Assembly (NCBI RefSeq): GCF_019880585.1
Contig: NZ_JAINVV010000006.1
Location: forward strand, 186,001 to 250,000
DNA from: Sphingomonas colocasiae
GTDB taxonomy: Bacteria; Pseudomonadota; Alphaproteobacteria; Sphingomonadales; Sphingomonadaceae
DNA: 64,000 bases
Direction: 5' to 3'
Made by a program: the position numbers and the translations under genes. Under the pieces are notes generated by a model. The model did no database searches, was not told the origin of the DNA, and saw only the letters and a program-made list of their open reading frames with translations. This document shows, piece after piece, positions 34,219-42,799 of the stretch; the stretch's first letter is position 1, and each line of letters opens with the position of its first letter.

Positions 34219-34559
34219 TGGAAGTCGCGCTCTCCCTCGCCATCGGCATCCTGACCGCCTCGGGGCTCTGGCTGCTGTTTCGTCCCCGCACCTTTCAGGT
34301 CATCCTCGGGCTCTCACTACTCTCCTATGCGGTCAACCTCTTCATTATCGCGGCGGGTCGCCTGCGCACGGATGCCCCTCCCATAGTCGGCAAGGGACCA
34401 GCGGACGCGGCCGCCTATGCCGATCCGCTTCCCCAGGCGCTGGTCCTGACAGCAATCGTGATCTCGTTCGCGACGACCGCGCTGCTGCTCGTCGTACTGA
34501 TGGCCTCTCGCGGGCTGACCGGAACCGACCATGTGGACGGCGAGGACGGCGAGGCATGA
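34218..34559 (+). CDS. mrpC: MrpC subunit of Mrp antiporter (NuoK-like)
   Basis: This 113-residue protein has three membrane helices and the MrpC/NuoK signature: ALSLAIGILTASGLWLLFRP, VILGLSLLSYAVNLFIIAAG and PLPQALVLTAIVISFATTAL. Its start overlaps the mrpA stop by one base and its stop overlaps mrpD by four, so expression is tightly coupled. A small subunit of this kind is essential for assembly of the complex in other species. Confidence 0.95.
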   Translation: MEVALSLAIGILTASGLWLLFRPRTFQVILGLSLLSYAVNLFIIAAGRLRTDAPPIVGKGPADAAAYADPLPQALVLTAIVISFATTALLLVVLMASRGLTGTDHVDGEDGEA

Positions 34560-36181
34560 CGCAATGGTCCGATCATCTGATCATCGTCCCGATCGTGCTG
34601 CCGCTGGCGGCGAGCGCATTGACGCTTTCTCTCGACGAACGCCGCCGCGCCGCGAAACGCGTGATCAGCCTCGGCGTAGCTGCGCTGATGGTCGCAGTCG
34701 CGGTCGCGCTCATCTGGTCGGCACGCGAAACCGGCCCGGTCGCATATCGGCTCGGCGACTGGCCGTCGCCGTTCGCGATCGTCCTCGTCGCCGACCGCCT
34801 CTCGACGATGATGCTGTTGCTGACCAGCGTCCTCGGTTTCACGTCGCTTTACTATGCCACTGCGCGATGGGATCGGTCCGGCCCGCGCTTCCACACGCTC
34901 TTCCTGCTGCTCCTCATGGGCATAAACGGCGCGTTCCTGACCGGCGACATCTTCAATCTGTTCGTTTTTTTCGAAGTGCTGCTCGCCGCGTCGTACAGCC
35001 TGATCCTGCACGGGTCGGGGACGGAACGCACAGGCGCAAGCCTCCACTATATCGCCATCAACATAGCCGCGTCGCTGCTGTTTCTCATCGGCGTCGCCCT
35101 TCTCTATTCCGTGACCGGCACGCTCAACATGGCGCATCTCGCGCTCAGCCTGGCTTCGGCCGACCGGGAAAACCTGGCGCTTGTCGAAGCCGGAGCGGCG
35201 ATCCTCGGCGTGGCCTTTCTCGTGAAGGCGGGGATCTGGCCTCTGAGCTTCTGGCTACCCCGCACCTATGGTGCTGCCTCGCCCCCGGTCGCGGCGGTGT
35301 TCGCCATCATGACCAAGGTCGGCATCTACGTCATATTACGCCTGTCCTCCCTTCTTTTCGGAAAGGAATCCGGGGGGGCGGCGGGCTTTGCCAACGAGAC
35401 CCTCCAGCTCGCCGGCCTCGCGACCATGCTGTTCGGGATTCTCGGGATTCTGGCCGCACGGCAGCTGACCCGGGTGGCGGGTCATTACGTCCTGGTCTCC
35501 TCGGGCATATTGCTTGCCGCGATCGGCATAGGCGGCGAAGCGCTCACCGCGGCGCTGCTCTTCTACCTTGTGAGCTCGACGCTGGCGGTCAGCGCACTAT
35601 ACCTGATCATCGAGCCGGTCGAGCGCAATGCCGACGAGGAGGACCTGATCGGGGGCATCGCCGAGCCGGTGTTCGACGATGAATATGTCGGCGCTATCGA
35701 GGAGAAGGAGGACGAGGTCGGCATCGTCATCCCCGGCACGATCGCCATTCTGGGCGGCGGCTTCATCTTTTGCGCCCTTCTTCTGGCCGGTCTGCCGCCA
35801 CTGTCGGGCTTCATCGCCAAGTTCGCGCTCATCGACGCATTGTTCCGCAACGTCGAGATCGCGCCCACGCACTGGATACTGATCGTCCTGATCATCCTTT
35901 CGGGACTCGCAACGATGATCGCCATGACCCGCGCCGGGATCGACCGGCTCTGGACGCCGGGCGAGGACTCGCCGTCGCGCCTGAGCCTGATCGAGGTCAC
36001 GCCCATCGGCTTGCTGCTTCTGGTCTGCCTGGCGCTGATGCTCACTGCCGGGCCCGTCATGGATTTCATGCAGGCAACCGCGGAAGCGCTTCAGGATCCC
36101 ACGGGCTATATCAGCGCCGGCGGACCCGGGGGCACGGTCGGCGATCCGGGCAAGGCCGCTGTCTCAGGGCTTCGGAGATGA
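34556..36181 (+). CDS. mrpD: MrpD subunit of Mrp antiporter
   Basis: This 541-residue, multi-spanning protein of the antiporter/complex I family has PIVLPLAASALTLSLDE at the start, LTGDIFNLFVFFEVLLAASY (about 127-146), FLVKAGIWPLSFWLPRTYGA (about 222-241) with the conserved Lys, and LPPLSGFIAKFALIDALF near 413-430. An unusual acidic segment lies near 358-385 (ERNADEEDLIGG, EKEDEVG), probably a cytoplasmic loop. Four-base overlaps with mrpC and mrpE place it in the operon. Confidence 0.95.
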   Translation: MTQWSDHLIIVPIVLPLAASALTLSLDERRRAAKRVISLGVAALMVAVAVALIWSARETGPVAYRLGDWPSPFAIVLVADRLSTMMLLLTSVLGFTSLYYATARWDRSGPRFHTLFLLLLMGINGAFLTGDIFNLFVFFEVLLAASYSLILHGSGTERTGASLHYIAINIAASLLFLIGVALLYSVTGTLNMAHLALSLASADRENLALVEAGAAILGVAFLVKAGIWPLSFWLPRTYGAASPPVAAVFAIMTKVGIYVILRLSSLLFGKESGGAAGFANETLQLAGLATMLFGILGILAARQLTRVAGHYVLVSSGILLAAIGIGGEALTAALLFYLVSSTLAVSALYLIIEPVERNADEEDLIGGIAEPVFDDEYVGAIEEKEDEVGIVIPGTIAILGGGFIFCALLLAGLPPLSGFIAKFALIDALFRNVEIAPTHWILIVLIILSGLATMIAMTRAGIDRLWTPGEDSPSRLSLIEVTPIGLLLLVCLALMLTAGPVMDFMQATAEALQDPTGYISAGGPGGTVGDPGKAAVSGLRR

Positions 36182-36660
36182 AGCGCCTGCTTCCCTTTCC
36201 CCTGCTGGCCCTTGCGCTGCTGGTGATGTGGATCCTGCTCACGGGCTTTTCCCCGGGGCATGTCCTGCTCGGCGGCGTGGTCGCAGTCCTCATATCACGA
36301 ACGATGCTGTCGCTCCGACCGGACGCAGCGGGCTACAGACCAGGTCTCGCGGTCATCCGCCTGGCCGGCATGGTCTGCGCCGACATCCTTCGCTCGAACA
36401 TCGCAGTGGCCCGGATCGTCCTTTTCCGCCGTACCGACCGCAAATCCGGGTTTCTCCACCTGCCGACCGGGCTTCGCAATCCCCATGCGCTCGCGGTGCT
36501 GGCGGTCATCATCACCGCCACGCCGGGCACATTGTGGGTCCAGCACGATGCGCGCAGGCATGTCATTCTGATCCACGTTCTCGACCTTGTCGACGAGGAG
36601 GAATGGATCAGATTGATCAAGGACCGATACGAACGCCTGCTCATGGAGATCTTCGAGTGA
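36178..36660 (+). CDS. mrpE: MrpE subunit of Mrp antiporter
   Basis: The 160-residue protein has two N-terminal membrane helices (FPLLALALLVMWILLTGF and HVLLGGVVAVLI) and the MrpE core: CADILRSNIAVARIVLFRR, TGLRNPHALAVLAVIITATP-G and HVLDLVDEEEWIRLIKDRYE. It overlaps mrpD and mrpF by four bases each. Length and motifs are normal for the family. Confidence 0.95.
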   Translation: MKRLLPFPLLALALLVMWILLTGFSPGHVLLGGVVAVLISRTMLSLRPDAAGYRPGLAVIRLAGMVCADILRSNIAVARIVLFRRTDRKSGFLHLPTGLRNPHALAVLAVIITATPGTLWVQHDARRHVILIHVLDLVDEEEWIRLIKDRYERLLMEIFE

Positions 36661-36938
36661 GCCTGCTGATCCTGGCGCTCGTCATCACGACGTCGCAAAT
36701 CATCCTCGGACTTGCAATGATCTTCGCCGCCTATCGCATGCTGCGCGGCCCGCGCGCGCAGGACCGGGTTCTGGGTCTCGACGCGCTTTACATCGGCGCG
36801 ATGCTGCTTCTCGTCACCTACGGCATCCAGACCGGCCGAACGCTCTATTTCGAGGCCGCGCTCGCGATCGGCCTGCTCGGCTTCGCCGGCACCGTGGCGC
36901 TCGGCAAGTTTCTCATGCGCGGCGAGGTCATCGAATGA
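36657..36938 (+). CDS. mrpF: MrpF subunit of Mrp antiporter
   Basis: The 93-residue protein starts at GTG 36657, which overlaps the mrpE stop. It has three membrane helices: LLILALVITTSQIILGLAMI, VLGLDALYIGAMLLLVTYGI with the conserved Asp, and AALAIGLLGFAGTVALGKF. The segment RMLRGPRAQDRVLGLDAL is diagnostic of MrpF. It overlaps mrpG by four bases. Confidence 0.95.
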   Translation: MSLLILALVITTSQIILGLAMIFAAYRMLRGPRAQDRVLGLDALYIGAMLLLVTYGIQTGRTLYFEAALAIGLLGFAGTVALGKFLMRGEVIE

Positions 36939-37300
36939 TCCAGGCGCCCGACCTCCCGATCTGGGCCGCCATCGTCGTGGGCCTTCTGCTGCTCGCCGGA
37001 TCGACGATCACGCTCATAGGCACGTTTGGCCTGCTGCGCCTGAAGACCTTCTACGAGCGCGTCCACGCGCCCACGCTCGGCACGACTTTGGGAGCGGGCC
37101 TGATCCTCGCGGCGTCGATACTGTGTTTCACCGTCCTGTATTCACGGCCCGTCATTCACGAAATCCTCATCGGTATCGTGGTGACGCTCACCACGCCCGT
37201 TACCCTCATGCTGCTGGCCCGTGCCGCCATATACCGCGATCGCACCGAAGGAACGTCGCCGGTTCCGCCCGACGCCCTGACGAAGGACCGCGACCAATGA
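36935..37300 (+). CDS. mrpG: MrpG subunit of Mrp antiporter
   Basis: The 121-residue protein has three membrane helices and the MrpG core GLLRLKTFYERVHAPTLGTT-L, with the later HEILIGIVVTLTTPVTLMLL. It is the last gene of the cluster, after which an 84-base gap leads to a short-chain dehydrogenase gene. With mrpAB, C, D, E and F the set is complete, in the group-2 order seen in rhizobial Pha systems. Confidence 0.95.
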   Translation: MIQAPDLPIWAAIVVGLLLLAGSTITLIGTFGLLRLKTFYERVHAPTLGTTLGAGLILAASILCFTVLYSRPVIHEILIGIVVTLTTPVTLMLLARAAIYRDRTEGTSPVPPDALTKDRDQ

Positions 37301-37384
37301 GATGCTGGCCGGTACGCCGTTCGTTCACGCGTCGGAGAACTCCCGGGCCCCTCAAAGAGTTCTTCATCCAGAAGGAGAGCCCGG

Positions 37385-38236
37385 ATGACCGAGATCGACC
37401 AGATGATCCATGAAGATGCCCTGCCCGGTCATGAAAGCCGGCTGGAGCCCAAGCCCGACTGGCGGCCGCGCTACAGGGGCTCGGACCGGCTCGCCGGCAA
37501 GGTCGCGATCATCACCGGCGCCGATAGCGGCATCGGCAGGGCGGTCGCCGCGCTCTATGCGCGCGAAGGCGCCGATATCGCGATCGTCTATCTGCTGGAG
37601 GACGACGATGCCGCTGAAACCAGACGCATCGTCGAGGCCGAGGGCCGAAGCGCGATCACCATTCGCGGCGACATCGGCGAGCGCGATTTCGCCGACGAGA
37701 TCGTGAATCGGACGATCGAGGCGTTCGGCCGGATCGACATAATCGTCAACAATGCCGGCGAGCAGCATCCGGACGAGGACATCACCGATATCACCGAAGC
37801 GCAATTGCGCCGGACTTTCCAGACCAACATCTTCGGCATGTTCTTCCTGGTCCAGGCGGCGCGGCCGCACCTGAAGTCCGGCGCCGCAATCATCAACTGC
37901 ACCAGCGTCACCATGTATCAGGGCAGCAAGGAACTGCTCGACTACAGCTCGACCAAGGGCGCCATAACGGCGTTCACGCGCTCGCTCTCCGAAAATCTGA
38001 TTGGGGACGGCATTCGCGTGAACGCGGTCGCGCCGGGCCCGATCTGGACACCGCTCAACCCGTGCGGCGGCGCAAGCCCGGAGAAGCTCGAACATTTCGG
38101 CGAGCAGACGCCGATGGGGCGTCCCGGCCAGCCGAACGAGGTGGCGCCCGCCTTCCTGTTCCTCGCCTGCGAGGATTCGAGCTACATGTCGGGACAGGTG
38201 CTCCATCCCAATGGCGGGACGATCGTCAACGGTTGA
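37385..38236 (+). CDS. Short-chain dehydrogenase/reductase (YhdF/YghA-like)
   Basis: This 283-residue SDR has an N-terminal extension of about 38 residues before the Rossmann fold (HESRLEPKPDWRPRYRGSDR), then TGADSGIGRAVAALYAREGA as the coenzyme site (about 47-66), NNAGEQHPDEDI, the Ser of NCTSVTMYQGS and the catalytic YSSTKGA (about 192-198). It ends with SGQVLHPNGGTIVNG. The extension and GEQHP place it with stress-induced SDRs of the YhdF/YghA type, whose natural substrates are poorly known. It is preceded by AAGGAGAG. Confidence 0.9.
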   Translation: MTEIDQMIHEDALPGHESRLEPKPDWRPRYRGSDRLAGKVAIITGADSGIGRAVAALYAREGADIAIVYLLEDDDAAETRRIVEAEGRSAITIRGDIGERDFADEIVNRTIEAFGRIDIIVNNAGEQHPDEDITDITEAQLRRTFQTNIFGMFFLVQAARPHLKSGAAIINCTSVTMYQGSKELLDYSSTKGAITAFTRSLSENLIGDGIRVNAVAPGPIWTPLNPCGGASPEKLEHFGEQTPMGRPGQPNEVAPAFLFLACEDSSYMSGQVLHPNGGTIVNG

Positions 38237-38307
38237 GGCGCCGCCGGGGCCAAAGAGGCAGATCTCCGACACCGCCATCCATGCGAGGACGGTAGCGACA
38301 TCGCAGC

Positions 38308-39111
38308 ATGAAGATCGCGACCTATAATGTGAACGGGGTGAATGGCCGCCTGCCGGTGCTGCTGCGCTGGCTCGAACTGGCGCAACCCGACATCGTCTGC
38401 CTTCAGGAATTGAAGGCGCCCGACGAGCGCTTCCCCGACGGGCCGATCCGCGATCTCGGCTATGATGCGGCCTGGCACGGCCAGAAGGCGTGGAACGGCG
38501 TCGCGATCCTCAGCCGGATCGGCGAAATCCACGAAACCCGGCGCGGTCTGCCTGGCGACACGCGCGACAGCCACAGCCGCTATATCGAGGCGGCGGTGGG
38601 CGGCGTGCTTGTCGGCTGCCTCTATCTGCCGAACGGCAATCCCCGGCCGGGGCCGAAGTTCGACTATAAGCTCGACTGGTTCGCCCGGCTTCACGCGCAT
38701 ATGGCAACGCTTGTCGGCCTGGATGCGCCCGTGGTCATCGCGGGCGACTATAACGTCATGCCGACCGAGCGTGACGTTTACGCCCCCGAACGCTGGCTGG
38801 ACGATGCGCTCTTCGCGCCCGACGTCCGCAAGGCCTATGCCCGGCTCCTCGGCCAAGGATGGATCGATGCGCTCCGCCATCTCCATCCGGATGCGACGAT
38901 CTATACGTTCTGGAAATATCTGCGCCACGCCTTCGAACGCGATGCGGGTCTGCGCATCGATCATCTCCTGCTCAATCCGGTGGCCGCCAGACGGCTGACC
39001 GCAGCTGACGTCGATCGGGAGCCCCGGCGCTGGAAGAAGACCAGCGATCACGCACCGGTGTGGATCGAACTCGCGGAAACACCCGCTCGCCGGCGACGCT
39101 CCGGCAGATAG
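38308..39111 (+). CDS. xth: Exodeoxyribonuclease III
   Basis: The 267-residue protein has the complete endonuclease/exonuclease/phosphatase set: KIATYNVNGVNGRLP with metal-binding Asn7, CLQELKAPDE with the Glu near 34, YLPNGNP, AGDYNVMPTERDVYAP with the catalytic Asp/Asn near 149-151, LRIDHLLLNP, and SDHAPVWIEL with the terminal Asp-His. The enzyme removes 3' blocking groups and cuts at abasic sites in base-excision repair. The gene lies among stress genes 71 bases after the SDR gene. A second copy elsewhere in the genome is likely, as in related bacteria. Confidence 0.95.
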   Translation: MKIATYNVNGVNGRLPVLLRWLELAQPDIVCLQELKAPDERFPDGPIRDLGYDAAWHGQKAWNGVAILSRIGEIHETRRGLPGDTRDSHSRYIEAAVGGVLVGCLYLPNGNPRPGPKFDYKLDWFARLHAHMATLVGLDAPVVIAGDYNVMPTERDVYAPERWLDDALFAPDVRKAYARLLGQGWIDALRHLHPDATIYTFWKYLRHAFERDAGLRIDHLLLNPVAARRLTAADVDREPRRWKKTSDHAPVWIELAETPARRRRSGR

Positions 39112-39180
39112 GCGCGGGAAACCTTGGTTGCGGACATCGGTTGTGAAGGCGTGTCCCAAAGCCCCCGAGGAGCAGACGCC

Positions 39181-39600
39181 GTGGCGGAGCTAGTCCCCCA
39201 GCTCGAATTCGACGGACAGTGCCGCGAGGCGTTCGAGCGCTATGCCGCGCTGTTCGGCGGCGAAATCACCGTCATGAACACGCTGGGCGAAACCGGGGAC
39301 GTGCCCTTGCCGCCGGGCTCTACCGCCGGCGCGCCCGACATGGTCCGCTTCGCCGAACTGCGACTGGGCGACACCCGGCTTCTCGGGAACGATCTTCCCG
39401 CCGATCAATATGCGAGTCCGCGCGGCTTCAATCTGGCGATGCATTTCGAGACAGCCGATGAAGCGCGCCGGATTTTCGACGGCCTGGCGGATGGCGGCTC
39501 GATCAGCGTCGCCCCGACGAAAGTCGCATGGGCCGCGCTGTTCGGCATGGTCACCGACCGGTTCGGCATCCCCTGGCTCATTCTCGGCTTTGAGGACTGA
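39181..39600 (+). CDS. VOC superfamily protein (PhnB/glyoxalase-like)
   Basis: The 139-residue protein fits the PhnB-type VOC fold: VPQLEFDGQCREAFERYAAL, FGGEITVMNTLGE, FAELRLGDTRLLGNDLP, MHFETADEARRIFDGLADGG and FGMVTDRFGIPWLILGF. Such proteins often have no proven substrate. The start GTG at 39181 with GAGGAG upstream is preferred to an upstream in-frame TTG at 39124. It is followed after 16 bases by an alpha/beta hydrolase gene, probably in one transcript. Confidence 0.85.
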   Translation: MAELVPQLEFDGQCREAFERYAALFGGEITVMNTLGETGDVPLPPGSTAGAPDMVRFAELRLGDTRLLGNDLPADQYASPRGFNLAMHFETADEARRIFDGLADGGSISVAPTKVAWAALFGMVTDRFGIPWLILGFED

Positions 39601-39616
39601 ACAACTGGAGGTGGAA

Positions 39617-40486
39617 ATGGACACCCGGGTACGTCATCATCATGTGCGTGTCGGCAATGTCGACGCCTTTTACCGTGAGGCGGGGCGGAAGGGCGCGCCC
39701 GTCCTGCTCCTGCCCCACGGCTATCCCTGCTCATCCTATGAATTCCGCAACCTGATGCCCCGCCTGGCGGACCGCTGGCATCTGCTGGCGCCCGACTATC
39801 CCGGTACCGGCTATAGCGGGACGCCGGACGATTTCGATTATAGCTTCGACGGATACGCGGCCTTTCTCGACGCATTCGTCGAGACCCTGGGGATGAACCG
39901 TTTCGCGCTCTATCTGCACGATTTCGGATCGCCGATCGGAGCGAGGCTGGCGATCAGGGACCCGGATCGCGTCGTCGCCCTCATCATCCAGAATGGCGAT
40001 ATCCCTTATGAGGACGCGCTCGGCCCCAAATATGCCGAGATCGAAAAGAGCTGGGCACTTCCTCCAGACGAGATGCGCGCGCAATTGCGCGAGGCCATCT
40101 CGAAGGAGGCATTTCGCGAGGAGTTCCTGAACGAGGTCGGCGGCGATATCGCGGACACGATCCCGCCCGATCTCTGGACGCTCCATTGGTCGCTGATGAC
40201 GCCGAAGCGGCAGGAGATCGCGGTCGACCTGATCGCCGGGCTCAAGGCGAACCGAGAATGGTTTCCGGAGCACCGCCGCTATCTGAGTACGCACCGGCCG
40301 CCGACGCTCATCGTCTGGGGCCCGCAGGACGGTTATATGCCCGAGATCTCGGCCCGGGCCTATCTGCGCGATCTGCCCGACGCCGAACTTCACCTCCTCG
40401 ACGGGGGGCATTGGCTGCTCGAAACCAATCTCGACGACGTCGTGCCGCTGATCCGCGACTTTCTCGAACGCGTGCACCCGGCATAG
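39617..40486 (+). CDS. Alpha/beta hydrolase with Asp nucleophile (epoxide hydrolase/haloalkane dehalogenase-like)
   Basis: The 289-residue protein has the oxyanion segment LLPHGYPCSSYEFRNL (about 32-47), the nucleophile elbow LYLHDFGSPIGARLA (about 95-109), where Asp and not Ser occupies the nucleophile place, the acid in VWGPQDGYMPE and the His in LDGGHWLLETN. An Asp nucleophile is typical of epoxide hydrolases and haloalkane dehalogenases. The substrate is not known. ATG 39617 has GGAGGTGG upstream, one of the strongest ribosome sites in the window. Confidence 0.85.
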   Translation: MDTRVRHHHVRVGNVDAFYREAGRKGAPVLLLPHGYPCSSYEFRNLMPRLADRWHLLAPDYPGTGYSGTPDDFDYSFDGYAAFLDAFVETLGMNRFALYLHDFGSPIGARLAIRDPDRVVALIIQNGDIPYEDALGPKYAEIEKSWALPPDEMRAQLREAISKEAFREEFLNEVGGDIADTIPPDLWTLHWSLMTPKRQEIAVDLIAGLKANREWFPEHRRYLSTHRPPTLIVWGPQDGYMPEISARAYLRDLPDAELHLLDGGHWLLETNLDDVVPLIRDFLERVHPA

Positions 40487-40597
40487 CGAATTCCATCGCG
40501 CGCGGACCTTGCGCTCTCGGATCATGATGGAACAGGCACCACCCCCCGGCGGCTGCAGCCAGGCAGAACCCTCGCGGCAAGCGTTCGGAAGGATATG

Positions 40598-40906
40598 ATG
40601 AATGTCGCCAAAACCAGCGTGATCGAACGGATTGCCCGCGTTCCGGCGGCGCAGCGACTGAGCGGCAATGCCGACGGCAGTCAGCCATCGGCGGCGCCCG
40701 ATGTCGATGAAGCCTGGCCCGATTATCAGGCCGACGCCATCGCCGTCCTGAAGACGATGCGGGAAGCCGATGAAGACATGGCCGCCGTCGGTGATCCCGC
40801 AACCTGGGAACGCATGATCGCGGCCGCGCTGGGCACGCCGCTCGATACGCCCGATGCGTTCGACCCACCGGCATCTGGCAACGATCCCCTGCACGATGAT
40901 CCATGA
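40598..40906 (+). CDS. Unrecognised small acidic protein
   Basis: This 102-residue protein has no family that I recognise. It is acidic toward the middle and end (DVDEAWPDYQADAIAVLKTM, READEDMAAVGDPATWERMI) and predicted to be partly helical. It has GGAAGG before the two adjacent ATGs, the second of which (40598) is better spaced. It ends inside a strong hairpin (40903-40942), supporting that it is a real transcription-unit end. Confidence 0.6.
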   Translation: MNVAKTSVIERIARVPAAQRLSGNADGSQPSAAPDVDEAWPDYQADAIAVLKTMREADEDMAAVGDPATWERMIAAALGTPLDTPDAFDPPASGNDPLHDDP

Positions 40907-40942
40907 GCGCCTGATCGAGTGACGCCCCGATCAGGCGCTCAT
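40903..40942. terminator. Perfect 15-bp hairpin terminator
   Basis: ATGAGCGCCTGATCG (40903-40917) pairs exactly with CGATCAGGCGCTCAT (40928-40942) around a 10-base loop. The left arm contains the stop codon of the preceding gene. No T-tract follows, so it may act in both directions or need Rho. Confidence 0.75.
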
Positions 40943-41094
40943 GATCATATCGTCAAATCCCGCAGCGGTTCGGTCTCCGGCTTCGCCCAAACCGGTGCCG
41001 CTGGCCTGCCCTTGCCCAGCCTCTGCGCTCACAATCAACATAGGTTAAACCAATAAAATGAAACAATTTATTCGACATCAACGTTGTGCGCGAC

Positions 41095-41790
41095 ATGCTG
41101 AAACCAACCAATGATCTCAATCATCCCCTCGCCCGCGCGTTCCAGTCCTTCATCAAGGCGGACAACTTCCCCTGTGTCGGCGCCAAATCGGCGCTCGCAC
41201 GTGGAAAAATGCGCTTCGTCGTCGGCAAGGAGATCGGATCGGCCTGGGACGATCTGCGCATCTATCCCAATCTGCTCGACCTGGTTCAGGACTATCGGGC
41301 CGATCCGGCGCTGTTTCAGTCGCTCGTCGTCCTGTTCGAGAATGACGCGGCGCTCGACGAGGCCGCATTCGAACGCAATCTCTGGGCACGGCTTCAGTCG
41401 CTCAGCGACAAGGACGAATGGCTTGGGCAAAGGCCCGATCCGCGCGTCAGCGCGGATCCCGACGATCCGCACTTTTCCCTGAGCTTCGGCGGCGAGGCGT
41501 TTTTCGTTGTGGGCCTTCATCCGCACGCCAGCCGGCCGGCGCGTCGCTTCCAGCGCCCCGCGCTGGTCTTCAATCTTCACGACCAGTTCGAACGGCTGCG
41601 CGAACAGGGGCGTTACGAGAGACTCCGCGAAGCGATCATCACACGGGACGTCGCATTGGCCGGTACGCCCAACCCGATGCTGGCGCGGCACGGCGCGATA
41701 TCCGAGGCACGGCAGTATAGCGGCCGACAGGTCGGGCCGGATTGGCAATGCCCGTTCCGCAAGCGCAAGGAAGAACAGGATGCCGCATAG
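41095..41790 (+). CDS. GntA/YqcI-YcgG family haem-dependent N-hydroxylase-like protein
   Basis: The 231-residue protein shows the family pattern: HPLARAFQSFIKADNFPCVG-AKSAL (about 10-35), FVVGKEIGSAWDDLRIYPN-L, FSLSFGGEAFFVVGLHPHA-S with the His-Pro-His pattern, and RPALVFNLHDQFERLRE. The family includes GntA, which N-hydroxylates guanidine groups in guanitoxin biosynthesis, and other guanidine or arginine oxidising enzymes. The start is uncertain (ATG 41095 or GTG 41086; neither has a good ribosome site) and the upstream DNA is A/T-rich. Its 3' end overlaps the DUF1989 gene by 11 bases. Confidence 0.85.
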   Translation: MLKPTNDLNHPLARAFQSFIKADNFPCVGAKSALARGKMRFVVGKEIGSAWDDLRIYPNLLDLVQDYRADPALFQSLVVLFENDAALDEAAFERNLWARLQSLSDKDEWLGQRPDPRVSADPDDPHFSLSFGGEAFFVVGLHPHASRPARRFQRPALVFNLHDQFERLREQGRYERLREAIITRDVALAGTPNPMLARHGAISEARQYSGRQVGPDWQCPFRKRKEEQDAA

Positions 41791-42367
41791 GATTCCCCCG
41801 CGCACCGGCGTCGCATTCGAATTGCCGAAAGGCGCGCTGCTCTCGGTGATCGACCCGAGCGGCGAACAGGTCGCCGACCTGCTCGCCTTCCGGCGCGACG
41901 ATGTGCGCGAGGTGCTGTCGTCGGGGCGAACGCTCGATTATGCCGGCCGCATCTACCTCACGACCGGTCACAAGCTTTACTCCAATCGCAGCAATATATT
42001 GCTTGAGATCGTGCATGACGATGTCGGCCGGCACGATTTCCTGCTCACGCCATGTTCGAGCGATACGTTTCGCATCATCTACGGTGATGACGATCCGCAC
42101 CATGGCTGCTTCGGCAATCTCGCATCGGCGCTGGCCCCTTATGGCGTTACGCCGGATGATATTCCGGTCGCTTTCAACTGCTTCATGAACGTGCCGATCG
42201 ATCCGGTAACCGGCGCCCTGCGCGTCGATCCACCGCTCAGCGTCGCGGGAGATCGCATCGTCTTCAGGGCGGAAGACGATCTCGTTATCGGCCTGACCGC
42301 CTGCTCGGCGCCGCAGTCCAACAATGGATCCTTCAAGCCGATCGATTACGAGATCGCTTGCCTCTAG
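41780..42367 (+). CDS. DUF1989 (urea carboxylase-associated) family protein
   Basis: The 195-residue protein fits DUF1989 throughout: PPRTGVAFELPKGALLSVID, PSGEQVADLLAF, RIYLTTGHKLYSNRSNILLE, TPCSSDTFRIIYGDDDPHHG, CFGNLA, FNCFMNVPIDPVTGALRVDP and TACSAPQSNNGSFKPI. The conserved Cys and His may bind a metal. DUF1989 proteins accompany urea/guanidine degradation genes. The gene overlaps the GntA-like gene, so the pair is likely to act on one guanidino compound. ATG 41780 has AAGGAAG upstream. Confidence 0.88.
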   Translation: MPHRIPPRTGVAFELPKGALLSVIDPSGEQVADLLAFRRDDVREVLSSGRTLDYAGRIYLTTGHKLYSNRSNILLEIVHDDVGRHDFLLTPCSSDTFRIIYGDDDPHHGCFGNLASALAPYGVTPDDIPVAFNCFMNVPIDPVTGALRVDPPLSVAGDRIVFRAEDDLVIGLTACSAPQSNNGSFKPIDYEIACL

Positions 42368-42416
42368 GCGGAGCTCCTCTTTCCGCGGTCAATCGGTCGA
42401 TGAAGGGCATCGCCCG

Positions 42417-42713
42417 TCACCCCGGTGCATCGGTCGCCAGAAGGTCCTGTTCCTCGGGATGCCGGTCGAGATAGGCGGATACGAACGCGCAGAGCGGAAC
42501 GACCTTGAGGCCTTGATCCCGAACGTCCGCAAGCGCGCCCTTGATCAGCCGGCCGGCAAAGCCCCGGCCCTGCAGTGCCTCCGGTACTTCGGTATGGGTG
42601 AAGATGATCGCGCCTTCGCGACGCTCGTAACGTGCAATGCCGAGGCCGCCGTCCACCTGCAATTCGTAACGGGTGGCATCGATATTGTTTCGCACTTCAG
42701 TTTCGTTCCTCAT
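42417..42713 (-). CDS. Small GNAT family N-acetyltransferase (YjdJ-like)
   Basis: The 98-residue protein has the short GCN5-like fold: RYELQVDGGLGIARYERREG, then IIFTHTEVPEALQGRGFAGR-L (about 39-60) with the acetyl-CoA motif Q-x-R-G-x-A/G, then KVVPLCAFVSAYLDRHPE. Short YjdJ-type members accept small or unknown substrates. It stands alone, convergent with the DUF1989 gene. The ATG is preceded by GGAACGACTGG, in which GGAA may be a weak ribosome site. Confidence 0.85.
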   Translation of the reverse strand: MRNETEVRNNIDATRYELQVDGGLGIARYERREGAIIFTHTEVPEALQGRGFAGRLIKGALADVRDQGLKVVPLCAFVSAYLDRHPEEQDLLATDAPG

Positions 42714-42799
42714 CCAGTCGTTCCTTCCCGCGATACCGACGGATCATATGTTCTGACGGGTCTGGACGTGCTCAGCATCGTCCTGCCTTCGGCAGGTCG

